A stretch of DNA of 64,000 nt from positions 54,774,397 to 54,838,396 of the forward strand of contig NC_087065.1 in assembly GCF_963678635.1 (NCBI RefSeq), written 5' to 3'. The DNA comes from Symsagittifera roscoffensis. Taxonomy: Eukaryota > Xenacoelomorpha > Acoela > Convolutidae. A program made the translations under genes and the position numbers. Below are positions 61,301 through 64,000 of this stretch, one piece after another. A model generated the notes under the pieces. It saw nothing but the letters and a program-made list of their open reading frames with translations. It was not told the DNA's origin and did not search any database. Position 1 is the stretch's first letter, and the number at the start of each line of letters is the position of its first letter.

Positions 61301-63724
61301 TTCTTGAAAACTTTGGATTTTTTTGAAATTGATAGGACTCTGACAGTGAAATTTTGAATGCTCAAATTCAGCCCTACATGTGGCTTCGTTTTTACAATAG
61401 TGTGGGGATTTGTTTTTATCTTGGGCTCAGCGTCGCCTCTGAGTAAAATTGTCTATGCTTTTTTTTCTGAAGTTAGGTTAATGTTAGCCCAACGAAGGAG
61501 TTTCTTCAAATTGAAGAAGCTGTACAATTCATGAAATTCATACATACTCCCTTTTCGAAGGCTTCAAAAAAAAGAAAGGTGTAATTGGTTCGGGTCTAAT
61601 AATCAAAAAAATAAACAAAATGTTTATTATTGGGCGCCTCACTATTATAGAGGGTCCCCAAATACGCCACTGAAATCAGTCTGAGTTGAAAAAGAAAACA
61701 ACTGCTTGAGCGTCCAAGCCTTATGTGATTTTGTTGCTACATTATCTTCTGCACTCTGAGTCTAATTTAGGTTTCATCTTTAGCTTCATAATTCTTTCTT
61801 TCTGTCGTTTTTAGATATGTGCCAAAAGTTTTAGTTTTTTTTTGCAAAAGCACTCTTGTTTTTGTGCTTTGAGCTACAACTCCTGTGTTTGTTGTCTTTA
61901 TTATTGACAATCTCGACTGATAAAAATTGATGAATAAAAAAATAGGATATTTCACCAGTGGAAGATTAGCTATGAAGCGCAGATTAAAACTATGAAGTTC
62001 TTGTTTAAATCACCTTAAAATTATTCGTGTGATACTAAAGTTACGTTTCGGAAGTCAGACAATGCGAGCTTCTGGGTGATCACGGGCTGGCTTGCATGAA
62101 TTGATCCCCTCCCAAGTTTCTTACTTGATTAACAGGTGCTAGGGTATGTCCCATGGTAGAAAGACTGAGACAGAAAATTATATTGACCAATAAGAATACA
62201 GTAATAAAAAATTGAAATTAAATGTGACTAGGTAAAAGATCATAGTTGGGTCCCTCAAGTATCTATTCGTCCCTGAAAAATAATTTCTGGTCCATGCAAT
62301 ATTCAAGAAGAGCTTTCACAATTGTTCATCTGGGTTTTCGCTTATTTGAACTAAAGAACGAGACCCATATTTTTACGTACTTTTTCTAGCGACCCAACTA
62401 TCTAACATGTACCCATAACTATTGTACGCGTTTGAAATTAAATCATTGGTGGTTACTTTTCTGCTCTTCGGCCCATCTGCCATGAGAATAGCCCCCCGAT
62501 TAAGTGCTCGCTTAGATAGAAGTGCATCGCCGATGCCAAGGCGTCTCACCTGCTCCCCTTCTATTGGATCCAAGCATAGACGCTCGCCTAAATCGAGCAT
62601 TGCACGAGGCTCTTTTAAGCTGTCGCTTCCTAAATTGAAGGAGGAGCACCGCTGCGCTTCTAAATCTAAGAAGAAGACTGTTAGGGCGAAAAGAAAGAAG
62701 AAGCGTGGCAATAACATGTCTGCCAACGAATCCAGTACGATTGGAATTGTAGGCGAAATCTTTCCTTAAATTCTTATTCTTTGTCTATCAATCAAAAATT
62801 CTTCTTTATTAGGTCGAGGAAAGTGTAGTGACGTGGTTAAAGAATTGAATAGCGCTGATAAAGCCGATAGGAAGGCTTCGAGTAGATAAGAAACGAACGT
62901 TTTATGTACCATTCGTAATTTAATGTGATACTGTATAAAAATGATCATTTTCAAATAATAGAGCTGCTTGCTGGCAACGATATTTAAATTCTGTGAAAGG
63001 ACGTAGAAAAGTAGAACCTATTTTGATGCTGAAAAATATATAATCAATTCCATGTTCTGACTGTTTGAACCAAAAACTGCCATTACTGCATTCATTGTGA
63101 AACACCTAGCATGTATTGCATTTTGCCGGCATGAAGTGTGAACTTTAAATCAATTTAGTTGTGCTTAAATGCACCAGTCCACGATGAAACATTCTGCAAT
63201 ACTGAAATGTTGTGGACTGTATATCGGACCATTTTAAAAAGTATTATTATTTCGGACCGTTTTCTGTGTGGCGTGAATTTGCATTCAAGTGTACCCTGTA
63301 GTCATAAATTATTTGAATTTTAGCCTGAACTTCCTCGCTCTTTTCCATACCCCGATTCCACAAAATGAAGTAAAACATACGAAGAATTTTTTCAATCTTC
63401 CTGATGAACAAACAAACCCTAGGAACATATTTGTTATTCAAAAAAATTCAATCCTTGCAAATGTAGATTCTGCTAAGGTAAGGAGCGGGTTATTGAGAGG
63501 GTGGATGGTATTGGAAGGAGCAGATTTATTACACCCTAGATCACGTGCATTTGTACATGAATATGACAGGGTTCTGTTTACAGACAAGACGGACGGTGGC
63601 TCTTCAGGGGGTCAGTCTGGCTTCAGTCGGTCCAGAAGTTCCAGCATGAGTAGCTTGGAGAGAGCCGACTGTTCGGACGCAGTGCAGTACATTGCCTTCA
63701 TGCACTCATTCCCACTTAAAAACG
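19200..63724 (+). CDS. STXBP5: Tomosyn (syntaxin-binding protein 5-like), partial gene of 14 visible exons
   Basis: Tomosyn is a cytosolic SNARE regulator that binds syntaxin and SNAP-25 through a C-terminal R-SNARE and restrains vesicle priming. Fourteen exons joined at GT-AG sites stay in phase for 941 codons plus one base (2824 nt). They follow the order of animal tomosyns: MKKFKQK start, VRHGFP and LAFDPVQ, YVGTERANI, LLIGYESG, LTVMKGKS, FENPYPMDIHESPVTC, ITGHLDGSVKFWDA, LAVNSFLN, and the linker motif SRSRSSSMSSLE. This covers the N-terminal WD40/LLGL propeller and the phospho-linker; the rest of the C-terminal propeller and the R-SNARE lie past the window. Intron sizes run from 72 bp to 25.8 kb. 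The LLGL proteins are the alternative family, but the N-terminus and the SRSRSSS linker favour tomosyn. The symbol is by orthology. Confidence 0.92.
19408..19587 (+). CDS. STXBP5: Tomosyn exon 2 (residues 45-104)
   Basis: Begins TVRHGFPHLPSCLAFDPVQ, one of the most conserved tomosyn/LLGL blocks, after TTTAG. It encodes the first WD40-type blade and ends FVVNQ before GTTTGT, phase 0. Intron 1 is 76 bp. Confidence 0.93.
19660..19760 (+). CDS. STXBP5: Tomosyn exon 3 (residues 105-138)
   Basis: Encodes GGLISVLEDSSVHLWNLK and IIHSLKFNRER, the end of one propeller blade with the WNL signature. It ends with two bases of an Arg codon (phase 2), completed by the G of exon 4. Flanked by introns of 72 and 76 bp. 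Confidence 0.93.
19837..20243 (+). CDS. STXBP5: Tomosyn exon 4 (residues 138-274)
   Basis: The largest exon in the N-terminal cluster. It encodes KYLYVGTERANILVVNVDSF, HPGPVIEM, ENKLLIGYESGLATLWDLK, CSWHPDGKSFTCA and TWNIKNSSKP, covering three propeller blades with the WD-type tryptophans. It ends inside FAPHG at the donor GTGAGA (phase 1); reading through would meet a stop within 11 codons. Confidence 0.95.
20316..20388 (+). CDS. STXBP5: Tomosyn exon 5 (residues 274-298)
   Basis: A short 73-base exon found by phase and by the segment CLPICKVDCRCSKSR, which fits the family's Cys-x-Pro-Ile-x-Lys-Val block at the start of the LLGL domain. Acceptor TTTAG, donor GTAAGA. It is less conserved than its neighbours, but both phases fit and the exon 6 start completes its last codon. 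Confidence 0.8.
20389..21022 (+). other. Intron 5, non-coding
   Basis: AT-rich 634 bp intron between exons 5 and 6. Nothing else is recognised; short reading frames here on either strand look like chance. Confidence 0.7.
21023..21177 (+). CDS. STXBP5: Tomosyn exon 6 (residues 298-350)
   Basis: Encodes FTGGLPF, SLTVMKGKSVTVLEMDHY and DFVTICDSPY, the LLGL-domain core of tomosyn. Acceptor TTTCTATAG, donor GTACTT; phase 2 in and phase 1 out. Higher GC than the flanking introns. Confidence 0.93.
21389..21615 (+). CDS. STXBP5: Tomosyn exon 7 (residues 350-425)
   Basis: Encodes QEPQAVMCLLKNDLIILDL, YPPFENPYPMDIHESPVTC and DCPSDLVPALYQVS, among the most conserved blocks of tomosyn. It ends before GTGAGT in phase 0. 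Intron 6 is 211 bp. Confidence 0.95.
21810..21918 (+). CDS. STXBP5: Tomosyn exon 8 (residues 426-462)
   Basis: Encodes PWPVSGGDWKPL followed by YPEVVITGHLDGSVKFWDAT, the tomosyn segment after LLGL. Acceptor GTTGTAG, donor GTACGT, phase 1 out. It is the last exon before the 25.8 kb intron and joins in phase to exon 9 at 47744. Confidence 0.93.
22790..23640 (+). repeat. Two adjacent dispersed family A copies
   Basis: 22790-23035 contains GCATTCATACGTATTAATGC-type and ATTTATGAATG hairpin sequence, CGCGAAAAAACGTGATCG and CTCGAATTGAGTTATTTTCA. 23345-23640 repeats the later part (AAAGTGCGCTCTCCAA, AACGTGATCGA, TTTCCATCGGAG). The same order occurs at 31130, 49785 and 55133. Confidence 0.7.
25330..25400 (+). 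repeat. Short minisatellite, unit about 17 bp
   Basis: Consecutive variants of TTGCGAGTTGTCTTTT start near 25330, 25353, 25370 and 25387, the first and last more diverged. Confidence 0.65.
25947..25963 (+). repeat. (GT)n microsatellite
   Basis: A run of about eight GT dinucleotides in the middle of intron 8. Confidence 0.9.
27065..27110 (+). repeat. tRNA-like remnant
   Basis: GGACGACC at 27065-27072 pairs perfectly with GGTCGTCC at 27103-27110, like an acceptor stem, and AGTTCGATTCCC resembles a T-loop/B box. The D and anticodon arms are absent (46 bp total), so this is a deleted tRNA pseudogene or a tRNA-derived SINE fragment, not a working tRNA. Confidence 0.5.
29044..29204. repeat. Near-perfect 160-bp inverted repeat (foldback)
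   Basis: Arms of about 76 bp meet at a 6-base loop AAGAAC (29120-29125). The left arm runs from TAAAATTAACTCAAAAAA to TGTTCA, the right from TGAACA to TTGAGTTAATTTTA, with only a few mismatches and small indels. A third, diverged arm-like copy follows at 29210-29290. It may be a foldback/MITE; transcribed, it would form a long hairpin. Confidence 0.9.
29205..33880 (+). other. Intron 8, central part: non-coding, one dispersed repeat
   Basis: AT-rich intron without a supported gene. Degenerate ATTCAAGCTATCAA-type segments continue to about 29500. A family A copy is at 31130-31500. Frames at 30041-30337 and 32595-32954 have no domain and lack the composition of the tomosyn exons. Confidence 0.6.
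31130..31500 (+). repeat. Dispersed family A copy
   Basis: Shows the family order CTTATATAGGT, TTTTTTTCAGGAAAAAGT, the ATGCATTTATGAATGCAC hairpin, TGCGCTCTCCAAATACG, ATTTAGATTCCAGCGGAA, then CTCGAATTGAGTTAATTTT. Confidence 0.75.
33880..37290 (+). repeat. Degenerate satellite, about 18 units of 155-175 bp
   Basis: Each unit has the same series: a TTGAAATTCCCAACCCTGTAG-like start, TTGGGTACTGTCAGAGTACTC, GGTTGCGAATCTTGCCTCCA, AATATGACTGCTCAAAT, TTTTCGAGATATGACG, then TTTTT...TTTTCAGAAAA. The GAGATATGACG position recurs near 33990, 34111, 34282, 34431, 34609, 35172, 35327, 35485, 35655, 35823, then onward to 37113. An interruption lies at about 34625-35070. Units are well diverged, so the array is old. 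No coding potential is seen. Confidence 0.88.
37725..38244. repeat. Large inverted repeat, arms about 184 bp, spacer about 150 bp
   Basis: Left arm 37725-37908 and right arm 38061-38244 are reverse complements over long stretches, for example GATAGGGGATCAAAAGTAAA against TTTACTTTTGATCCCCTATC, and AAGGACTTTTCCTTCAATTT against AAATTGAAGGAAAAGTCCTT. The arms include family A sequence (CCAGCGGAAT), so this looks like two copies inserted head to head or a foldback derivative. Confidence 0.9.
38429..38485 (+). repeat. Hairpin repeat family B copy
   Basis: ACGCTTGCGATAAGCAAGCG forms a 7-8 bp stem, followed by TTATCAAATCGGAAT and ACTTTTTCCG. Related copies are at 22467, 26636, 51085 and 60868. Confidence 0.75.
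38571..38650 (+). repeat. tRNA-like element (possible SINE head)
   Basis: GGTAGAAGCTGACCAGG resembles an A box and CTCGGGTTCAAATCA a B box, separated by about 35 bp as in tRNA genes. Stems do not close cleanly, so a tRNA-derived remnant is more likely than a tRNA. Confidence 0.4.
38651..41256 (+). other. Intron 8, non-coding with repeat fragments
   Basis: Holds a fragment with CCTTTGGGTGGTCG and GGTTCGAATCCCTAAATC (39600-39660) shared with the MITE family near 49 kb; a family C copy (39779-39935); and a segment at 40106-40250 shared with 58733-58830 (TTTGCTATAATCACGATCT), ending in a tRNA 5'-half-like stretch (GTAGCTGATTGGTAAATGCG). No gene is recognised; the 39059-39349 antisense frame is not convincing. 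Confidence 0.55.
39779..39935 (+). repeat. Dispersed family C copy
   Basis: ATTCGGGTGTGTTTAGTTTT, ATATTAAAGCATTTTCAGTC, GTGATTCGAACGA and TGTCGAGAAAAACCCG occur in the same order as at 53088-53290 and 54815-55035. Confidence 0.7.
41257..44049 (-). mobile_element. LINE ORF2 fragment, tandem copy 1
   Basis: 2793-bp unit repeated head to tail with the next feature. Antisense to tomosyn, it encodes remnants of a CR1/Jockey-like reverse transcriptase: a pre-RT segment with DTKTWITNEIKCESTKK (43293-43096), IIPIHKKGEK (42846-42619), GPLLFLLYINHLPG and the YxDD-type box FADDTNLY (42454-42077), and a C-terminal basic region (41850-41563). Several frameshifts and stops break it. No endonuclease part is visible. 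Confidence 0.85.
42077..42846 (-). pseudogene. Non-LTR reverse transcriptase remnant, copy 1
   Basis: The palm motif FADDTNLY supplies the catalytic Asp pair; GPLLFLLYIN just before it and the lead-in IIPIHKKG are typical of CR1/Jockey/L2-like RTs. The fingers motifs lie in a different frame from the palm, so at least one frameshift separates them. Such an enzyme copies LINE RNA at a nicked target. This copy cannot be translated whole. Confidence 0.85.
44050..46783 (-). mobile_element. LINE ORF2 fragment, tandem copy 2
   Basis: Second copy of the 41257-44049 unit, offset 2793 bp. The C-terminal frames of the two copies (41850-41563 and 44646-44359) differ at only two of 95 residues, so the duplication is recent relative to the decay. 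RT motifs FLLYINNLPG and FADDTNLY lie in 45148-44933. The unit joins on its right to the ORF1-bearing sequence. Confidence 0.85.
44933..45523 (-). pseudogene. Non-LTR reverse transcriptase remnant, copy 2
   Basis: Same motifs as copy 1: FADDTNLY in 45148-44933, and the fingers-like region with TQITGQYHFYQFLEKY in 45523-45320 in another frame. The copy 2 palm frame is shorter because a further change breaks it after GRLMAANKF. Confidence 0.85.
46784..47743 (-). mobile_element. LINE 5' part with ORF1
   Basis: The 5' part of the antisense LINE, between ORF2 copy 2 and tomosyn exon 9. It contains ORF1 (47569-46904) and about 170 bp of likely 5' leader next to the exon 9 acceptor. A small duplication of TGGTAGAAAAACTTC occurs near 46865 and 46932. 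The expected endonuclease region between ORF1 and RT is absent. Confidence 0.65.
46904..47569 (-). pseudogene. LINE ORF1 protein remnant (RRM-like)
   Basis: Two frames, 47569-47294 and 47290-46904, separated by a frameshift. The first has a charged helix then KYTSKTVIIRNPPFD, like the first strand and RNP motif of an RRM. The second continues with LRLKIVHFHKKDDF-type strands (PVRLKIVHFHKK) and a helix. This layout of coiled coil plus RRM-like domain fits ORF1 RNA-binding proteins of LINEs. The assignment rests on its place upstream of the RT fragments on the same strand. Confidence 0.6.
47744..48003 (+). CDS. STXBP5: Tomosyn exon 9 (residues 462-548) with polyglycine insert
   Basis: Encodes FLCKVKTARVFERSR, then a Gly-rich stretch (GVGGATGGGGGGVVGG), then EEPFAIQLLDFDVKQKM and ATAGNCAQVLLFNF. 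The flanking segments fit the conserved family blocks KVFEKSR and PYAIQIISW; the glycine tract replaces a short charged loop. Acceptor TTTTAG, donor GTCAGT, phase 0 out. The G-rich coding strand is unlike its neighbours. Confidence 0.93.
48004..48240 (+). other. Intron 9
   Basis: 237-bp AT-rich intron ending TTCTGCAG; nothing else seen. Confidence 0.8.
48241..48467 (+). CDS. STXBP5: Tomosyn exon 10 (residues 549-624), Ser/Pro-rich
   Basis: Encodes TIDVSFDSGPASGKDYQQ then a Ser/Pro/His-rich stretch, the variable insert found in tomosyns before the LKVKxS block. Acceptor TTCTGCAG, donor GTTAGT with phase 2 out; the frame would stop soon after if read on. Low-complexity composition suggests a disordered loop open to phosphorylation. 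Confidence 0.85.
48661..49105 (+). mobile_element. hAT-type MITE with 8-bp target duplication
   Basis: Element 48669-49097 (429 bp) begins CAGAGGCGGATGTAGGA and ends AAATCCGCCCCTG, whose complement CAGGGGCGGATTTAG is an imperfect inverted match. It is flanked by identical 8-bp copies ATTTGCAT at 48661-48668 and 49098-49105, as expected for hAT transposition. It encodes no transposase. Near its right end are a GGGTCGAATCCCTGA tract and a run of 16 C at 49068-49083. It lies in intron 10, 10 bp before the exon 11 start. Confidence 0.92.
49116..49247 (+). CDS. STXBP5: Tomosyn exon 11 (residues 624-668)
   Basis: Encodes VKSGSVKVAAGFQIDICC and FTALAVNSFLN, matching the family's LKVKxS...PGYQ and SLAVNSxYG blocks. 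The acceptor is GATGTTTCAG, only 10 bp after the MITE target duplication; donor GTAAGT, phase 2 out. The predicted protein is conserved, which suggests the acceptor still works despite the insertion. Confidence 0.9.
49385..49565 (+). repeat. Truncated MITE-family copy
   Basis: Shares CACCCTTTGGGTCGGCGGGG, GTTCGAATTCCTAAATCCGC and a CTAAATCCGCTACTG end with the 48669-49097 element; the left end is missing. Confidence 0.7.
49785..50090 (+). repeat. Dispersed family A copy
   Basis: Close match to 55133-55395: CTCTTATATAGGTCTTGCT, the CATACATATTGATGCATTTA hairpin, GCACTCTCCAAATACGAACG, TCTAGTTTCGAAAGTGGAAT and TTTCCAGCGGAATATAAACT. Confidence 0.8.
50257..50600 (+). repeat. MITE-family copy with left end only
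   Basis: Starts CAGTTGGGGATGTAGGATTT and shares AAAATGTTGACCAAAAAAT, CGTTCACCCTTCGAAATTTG and GGCGCCGAAGTCGC with the 48669-49097 element. Two near-repeats of a GCCAAAAAAGGTGTTTTC unit occur inside. The right end is lost or diverged. Confidence 0.7.
51085..51150 (+). repeat. Hairpin repeat family B copy
   Basis: CCCTTGCGATAAGCAAGGG pairs perfectly, as in the 38429 copy but with CCC/GGG replacing CGC/GCG, then ACTTTTTTCCG and ACTTTGTTCACAGA as at 22467. The compensating stem change suggests the hairpin was conserved. Confidence 0.75.
53088..53290 (+). repeat. Dispersed family C copy
   Basis: ATTCGGGTGTGTTTTTTTTT, AAATAATCATCGGACTGGG, TCGTGATTCGAACC, CCAGTGTCGAGAAAA and a CGAGCGAATAAAGCGAGCG end, shared with 54815-55035. 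Confidence 0.75.
53494..53883 (-). CDS. Candidate nested antisense gene: small Cys-rich protein, unrecognised
   Basis: A 129-codon frame within intron 11, on the strand opposite tomosyn. Residues about 10-27 (VVEYTVFLGLISVSLFQG) are hydrophobic and could be a signal anchor or signal peptide. A KR site is followed by a Cys-rich segment with C-x13-C-C-x10-C-x5-C spacing (CDEGEEDYELMWNCC), then a charged tail. GC and codon composition are richer than in the surrounding intron, which is the main support. No domain family was recognised and no promoter or splice signal was identified. It could be a chance frame or a relic of a transposon or captured gene. Confidence 0.3.
   Translation of the reverse strand: MSTIICEDIVVEYTVFLGLISVSLFQGIYKSARNSSKRSCDEGEEDYELMWNCCRKIRDRNLAFCLQYSFCGNTEIRFESVNKESLRISTKLLMDIETECLIHVTGENNDGGLKEPKPQMKTMNEELGK
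54815..55035 (+). repeat. Dispersed family C copy
   Basis: Matches 53088-53290 through ATTCGGGTGTGTTTTAGTTT, CACAAATAATGATGGGACTG, CAATCGTGATTCGAG, CCCAGTGTCGAGAAAA and CGAGCGAATGAAGCAAGCGG. Confidence 0.75.
55133..55395 (+). repeat. Dispersed family A copy
   Basis: Best match to 49785-50040; the two share long identical runs such as CTCTTATATAGGTCTTGCT and TTTCCAGCGGAATATAAACT, so they are among the younger copies. Confidence 0.8.
55911..56181 (+). CDS. STXBP5: Tomosyn exon 12 (residues 668-758)
   Basis: Encodes CFANGFGFSVVDTLNKLVLM and LYGTIQESPPPTGANTSGG, matching the family block GNCNGIAMVDYLQKAVLLN and the following linker that begins with serine and basic residues (GRKSPKFRSGP). Acceptor CTGTTTCAG, donor GTAATT, phase 0 out. 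Confidence 0.92.
56182..56552 (+). other. Intron 12
   Basis: 371-bp AT-rich intron ending TTGCATTCAG. No other feature seen; the antisense frame at 56115-56351 overlaps exon 12 and is a chance frame. Confidence 0.75.
56553..56961 (+). CDS. STXBP5: Tomosyn exon 13 (residues 759-895), Ser/Gly-rich linker
   Basis: Starts LSSLSSGSSGHSPLTPTSS after TTGCATTCAG and continues with long Ser, Gly, His and Pro tracts, a basic KLKRSRSSASNNQ patch and a final SPPPTFVVPG. The position corresponds to the variable phosphorylated linker of tomosyn between the two propellers. The exon is strikingly GC-rich against AT-rich introns. The donor GTCAGT gives phase 1. Sequence similarity alone would not identify this exon; phase, place and composition do. 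Confidence 0.85.
56962..62515 (+). other. Intron 13, left part: non-coding with repeat fragments
   Basis: Holds a run of 15 C (58159-58173), a segment shared with 40106 (58733-58830), an inverted family C fragment (60385-60470), hairpin family B (60868-60930), and tRNA-like stretches near 59005-59050 and 60600-60690. Overlapping frames on both strands at 57563-58078 have no recognised domain. No gene is supported. Confidence 0.55.
60868..60930 (+). repeat. Hairpin repeat family B copy
   Basis: GCGATTAGCAAGCGTTATCA and AAATCGGAATACAGACTTTT follow the same order as the 38429 copy, with an imperfect stem. Confidence 0.65.
62373..62726 (-). CDS. Candidate antisense secreted protein overlapping a possible tomosyn exon
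   Basis: A 117-codon frame opposite the tomosyn strand. It begins MADMLLPRFFFLFALTVFF, a typical signal peptide shape with a possible cleavage after LDLEA, then QRC and a charged 90-residue chain with two Cys in all and one KR. No family was recognised. The same DNA is open on the + strand, where its Lys/Arg-rich coding explains the Phe/Leu-rich antisense start, so the signal-like region may be a mirror effect. Higher GC than the surrounding intron shows that at least one strand may be coding. Confidence 0.2.
   Translation of the reverse strand: MADMLLPRFFFLFALTVFFLDLEAQRCSSFNLGSDSLKEPRAMLDLGERLCLDPIEGEQVRRLGIGDALLSKRALNRGAILMADGPKSRKVTTNDLISNAYNSYGYMLDSWVARKST
62516..62734 (+). CDS. STXBP5: Possible extra tomosyn linker cassette exon
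   Basis: Between acceptor CTCGCTTAG and donor GTACGA lies a 219-base open stretch (73 codons) whose entry and exit phases (both 1) fit exon 13 and exon 14 exactly. It can therefore be included or skipped without breaking the frame. It encodes Ser/Arg/Lys-rich protein: RSASPMPRR, KHRRSPKSSIARGSFKLSLP, then a KKKTVRAKRKKKRG basic tract. FKLSLPKLK loosely resembles the RKLSLPxDLK motif of the vertebrate tomosyn linker, a region known for alternative exons. Both splice sites are weak, and antisense coding is the alternative. Confidence 0.4.
62735..63583 (+). other. Intron 13, right part
   Basis: AT-rich, ending CTGTTTACAG. The frame of exon 14 is open upstream to 63289, so an earlier acceptor (for example TTTTAG ending near 63321) could give a longer exon, but the upstream peptide has no tomosyn match. 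Confidence 0.55.
63584..63724 (+). CDS. STXBP5: Tomosyn exon 14 (residues 895-942), last exon in window
   Basis: Encodes DKTDGGSSGGQSGFSRSRSS then SMSSLERADCSDAVQYIAFM, matching the family's SRSRSSSVTSI motif and the start of the C-terminal propeller. Acceptor CTGTTTACAG (phase 1 in) and donor GTAAAT after a single G (phase 1 out); reading on gives a stop two codons later, so the exon must be spliced to sequence beyond the window. Confidence 0.92.
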
Positions 63725-64000
63725 GTAAATAATGAAGTTGAGACGCCAAGTTAAGTCGTTTTTAATGAAGTTGTTCACGCTTAAATGTGTTTTTTCCACA
63801 GTTAGACTATAATTTTTTAGTCAGCTTTTCTAAAATAATATACTTGCGAAAACTCGTTTAGTTGCTCAATCTTGGGAAACTGTATTATTGCACTTTATAG
63901 AGCTGCTTATTGTCGTGTTCTCGCAAGTGTTTGCGAAGCGCAGCTTCGCCTATGTATAAAATCTGTTTCTGATGTCGGAACGAAGCACTGTTTGTCCGTA
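63725..64000 (+). other. Start of intron 14, to window edge
   Basis: AT-rich intron. A short palindrome GCGAAGCGCAGCTTCGC is at 63935-63951; a similar GCGAAGTTCGGCTTCGC occurs at 52229-52245 in intron 11. Confidence 0.6.

Noticed and set aside
58410-61673. A 3.3-kb hAT element between CAGTGGCGTGTTTAG and AAATACGCCACTG
   Set aside because: The ends look like hAT terminal repeats, but the flanking 8 bp differ and no transposase is seen inside; probably two unrelated end fragments.
62422-62515. Extending the candidate linker exon upstream to the ATG at 62422
   Set aside because: An internal exon needs an acceptor, and the phase-compatible one is at 62515; the upstream peptide is hydrophobic and unlike the linker.

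Overview
The window is eukaryotic, almost certainly from an invertebrate animal whose phylum I could not determine. It carries one recognisable host gene, most of a tomosyn (STXBP5-like) gene on the + strand, with 14 GT-AG exons and AT-rich introns full of decayed transposons and dispersed repeats. There are no operons, bacterial signals or CRISPR arrays.

From 1 to about 16.4 kb lies one very large, decayed LTR retrotransposon of Ty3-like type, read on the - strand and cut by the left window edge. In its reading order it has a leader, Gag-like segments, capsid and zinc knuckles, aspartic protease, reverse transcriptase, RNase H and an integrase with most of its core missing. Two unusual parts follow: a macro-domain-like module (6802-7272) and a long third reading region (1-6494) containing a coiled coil and a recognisable SGNH/GDSL hydrolase. 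Frameshifts, stops and changed key residues show this copy is dead. From 16.4 to 19.1 kb is AT-rich non-coding DNA with recurring CCTTCCGG-like motifs and a short tandem repeat.

The tomosyn gene starts at 19200 and its last visible exon ends at 63724. The exons join in phase into about 941 codons covering the N-terminal WD40/LLGL propeller and the variable linker; the rest of the C-terminal propeller and the R-SNARE tail should lie to the right. Introns 1-4 are 72-76 bp, but intron 8 is 25.8 kb and introns 11 and 13 are about 6.6 kb each. Intron 8 holds a 3.4 kb degenerate satellite, two large foldbacks, several dispersed repeat families with hairpins, tRNA-like remnants, and a CR1/Jockey-like LINE in antisense whose ORF2 fragment is duplicated in tandem. 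A hAT-type MITE with a perfect 8-bp target duplication sits 10 bp upstream of exon 11.

The most interesting items are the retroelement carrying both macro-like and SGNH domains, the intronic satellite, the MITE beside a splice acceptor, and a possible cassette exon in intron 13 that overlaps an antisense reading frame with a signal-peptide-like start. Exon junctions were assigned by eye from phase, splice consensus and family knowledge, without transcript data.
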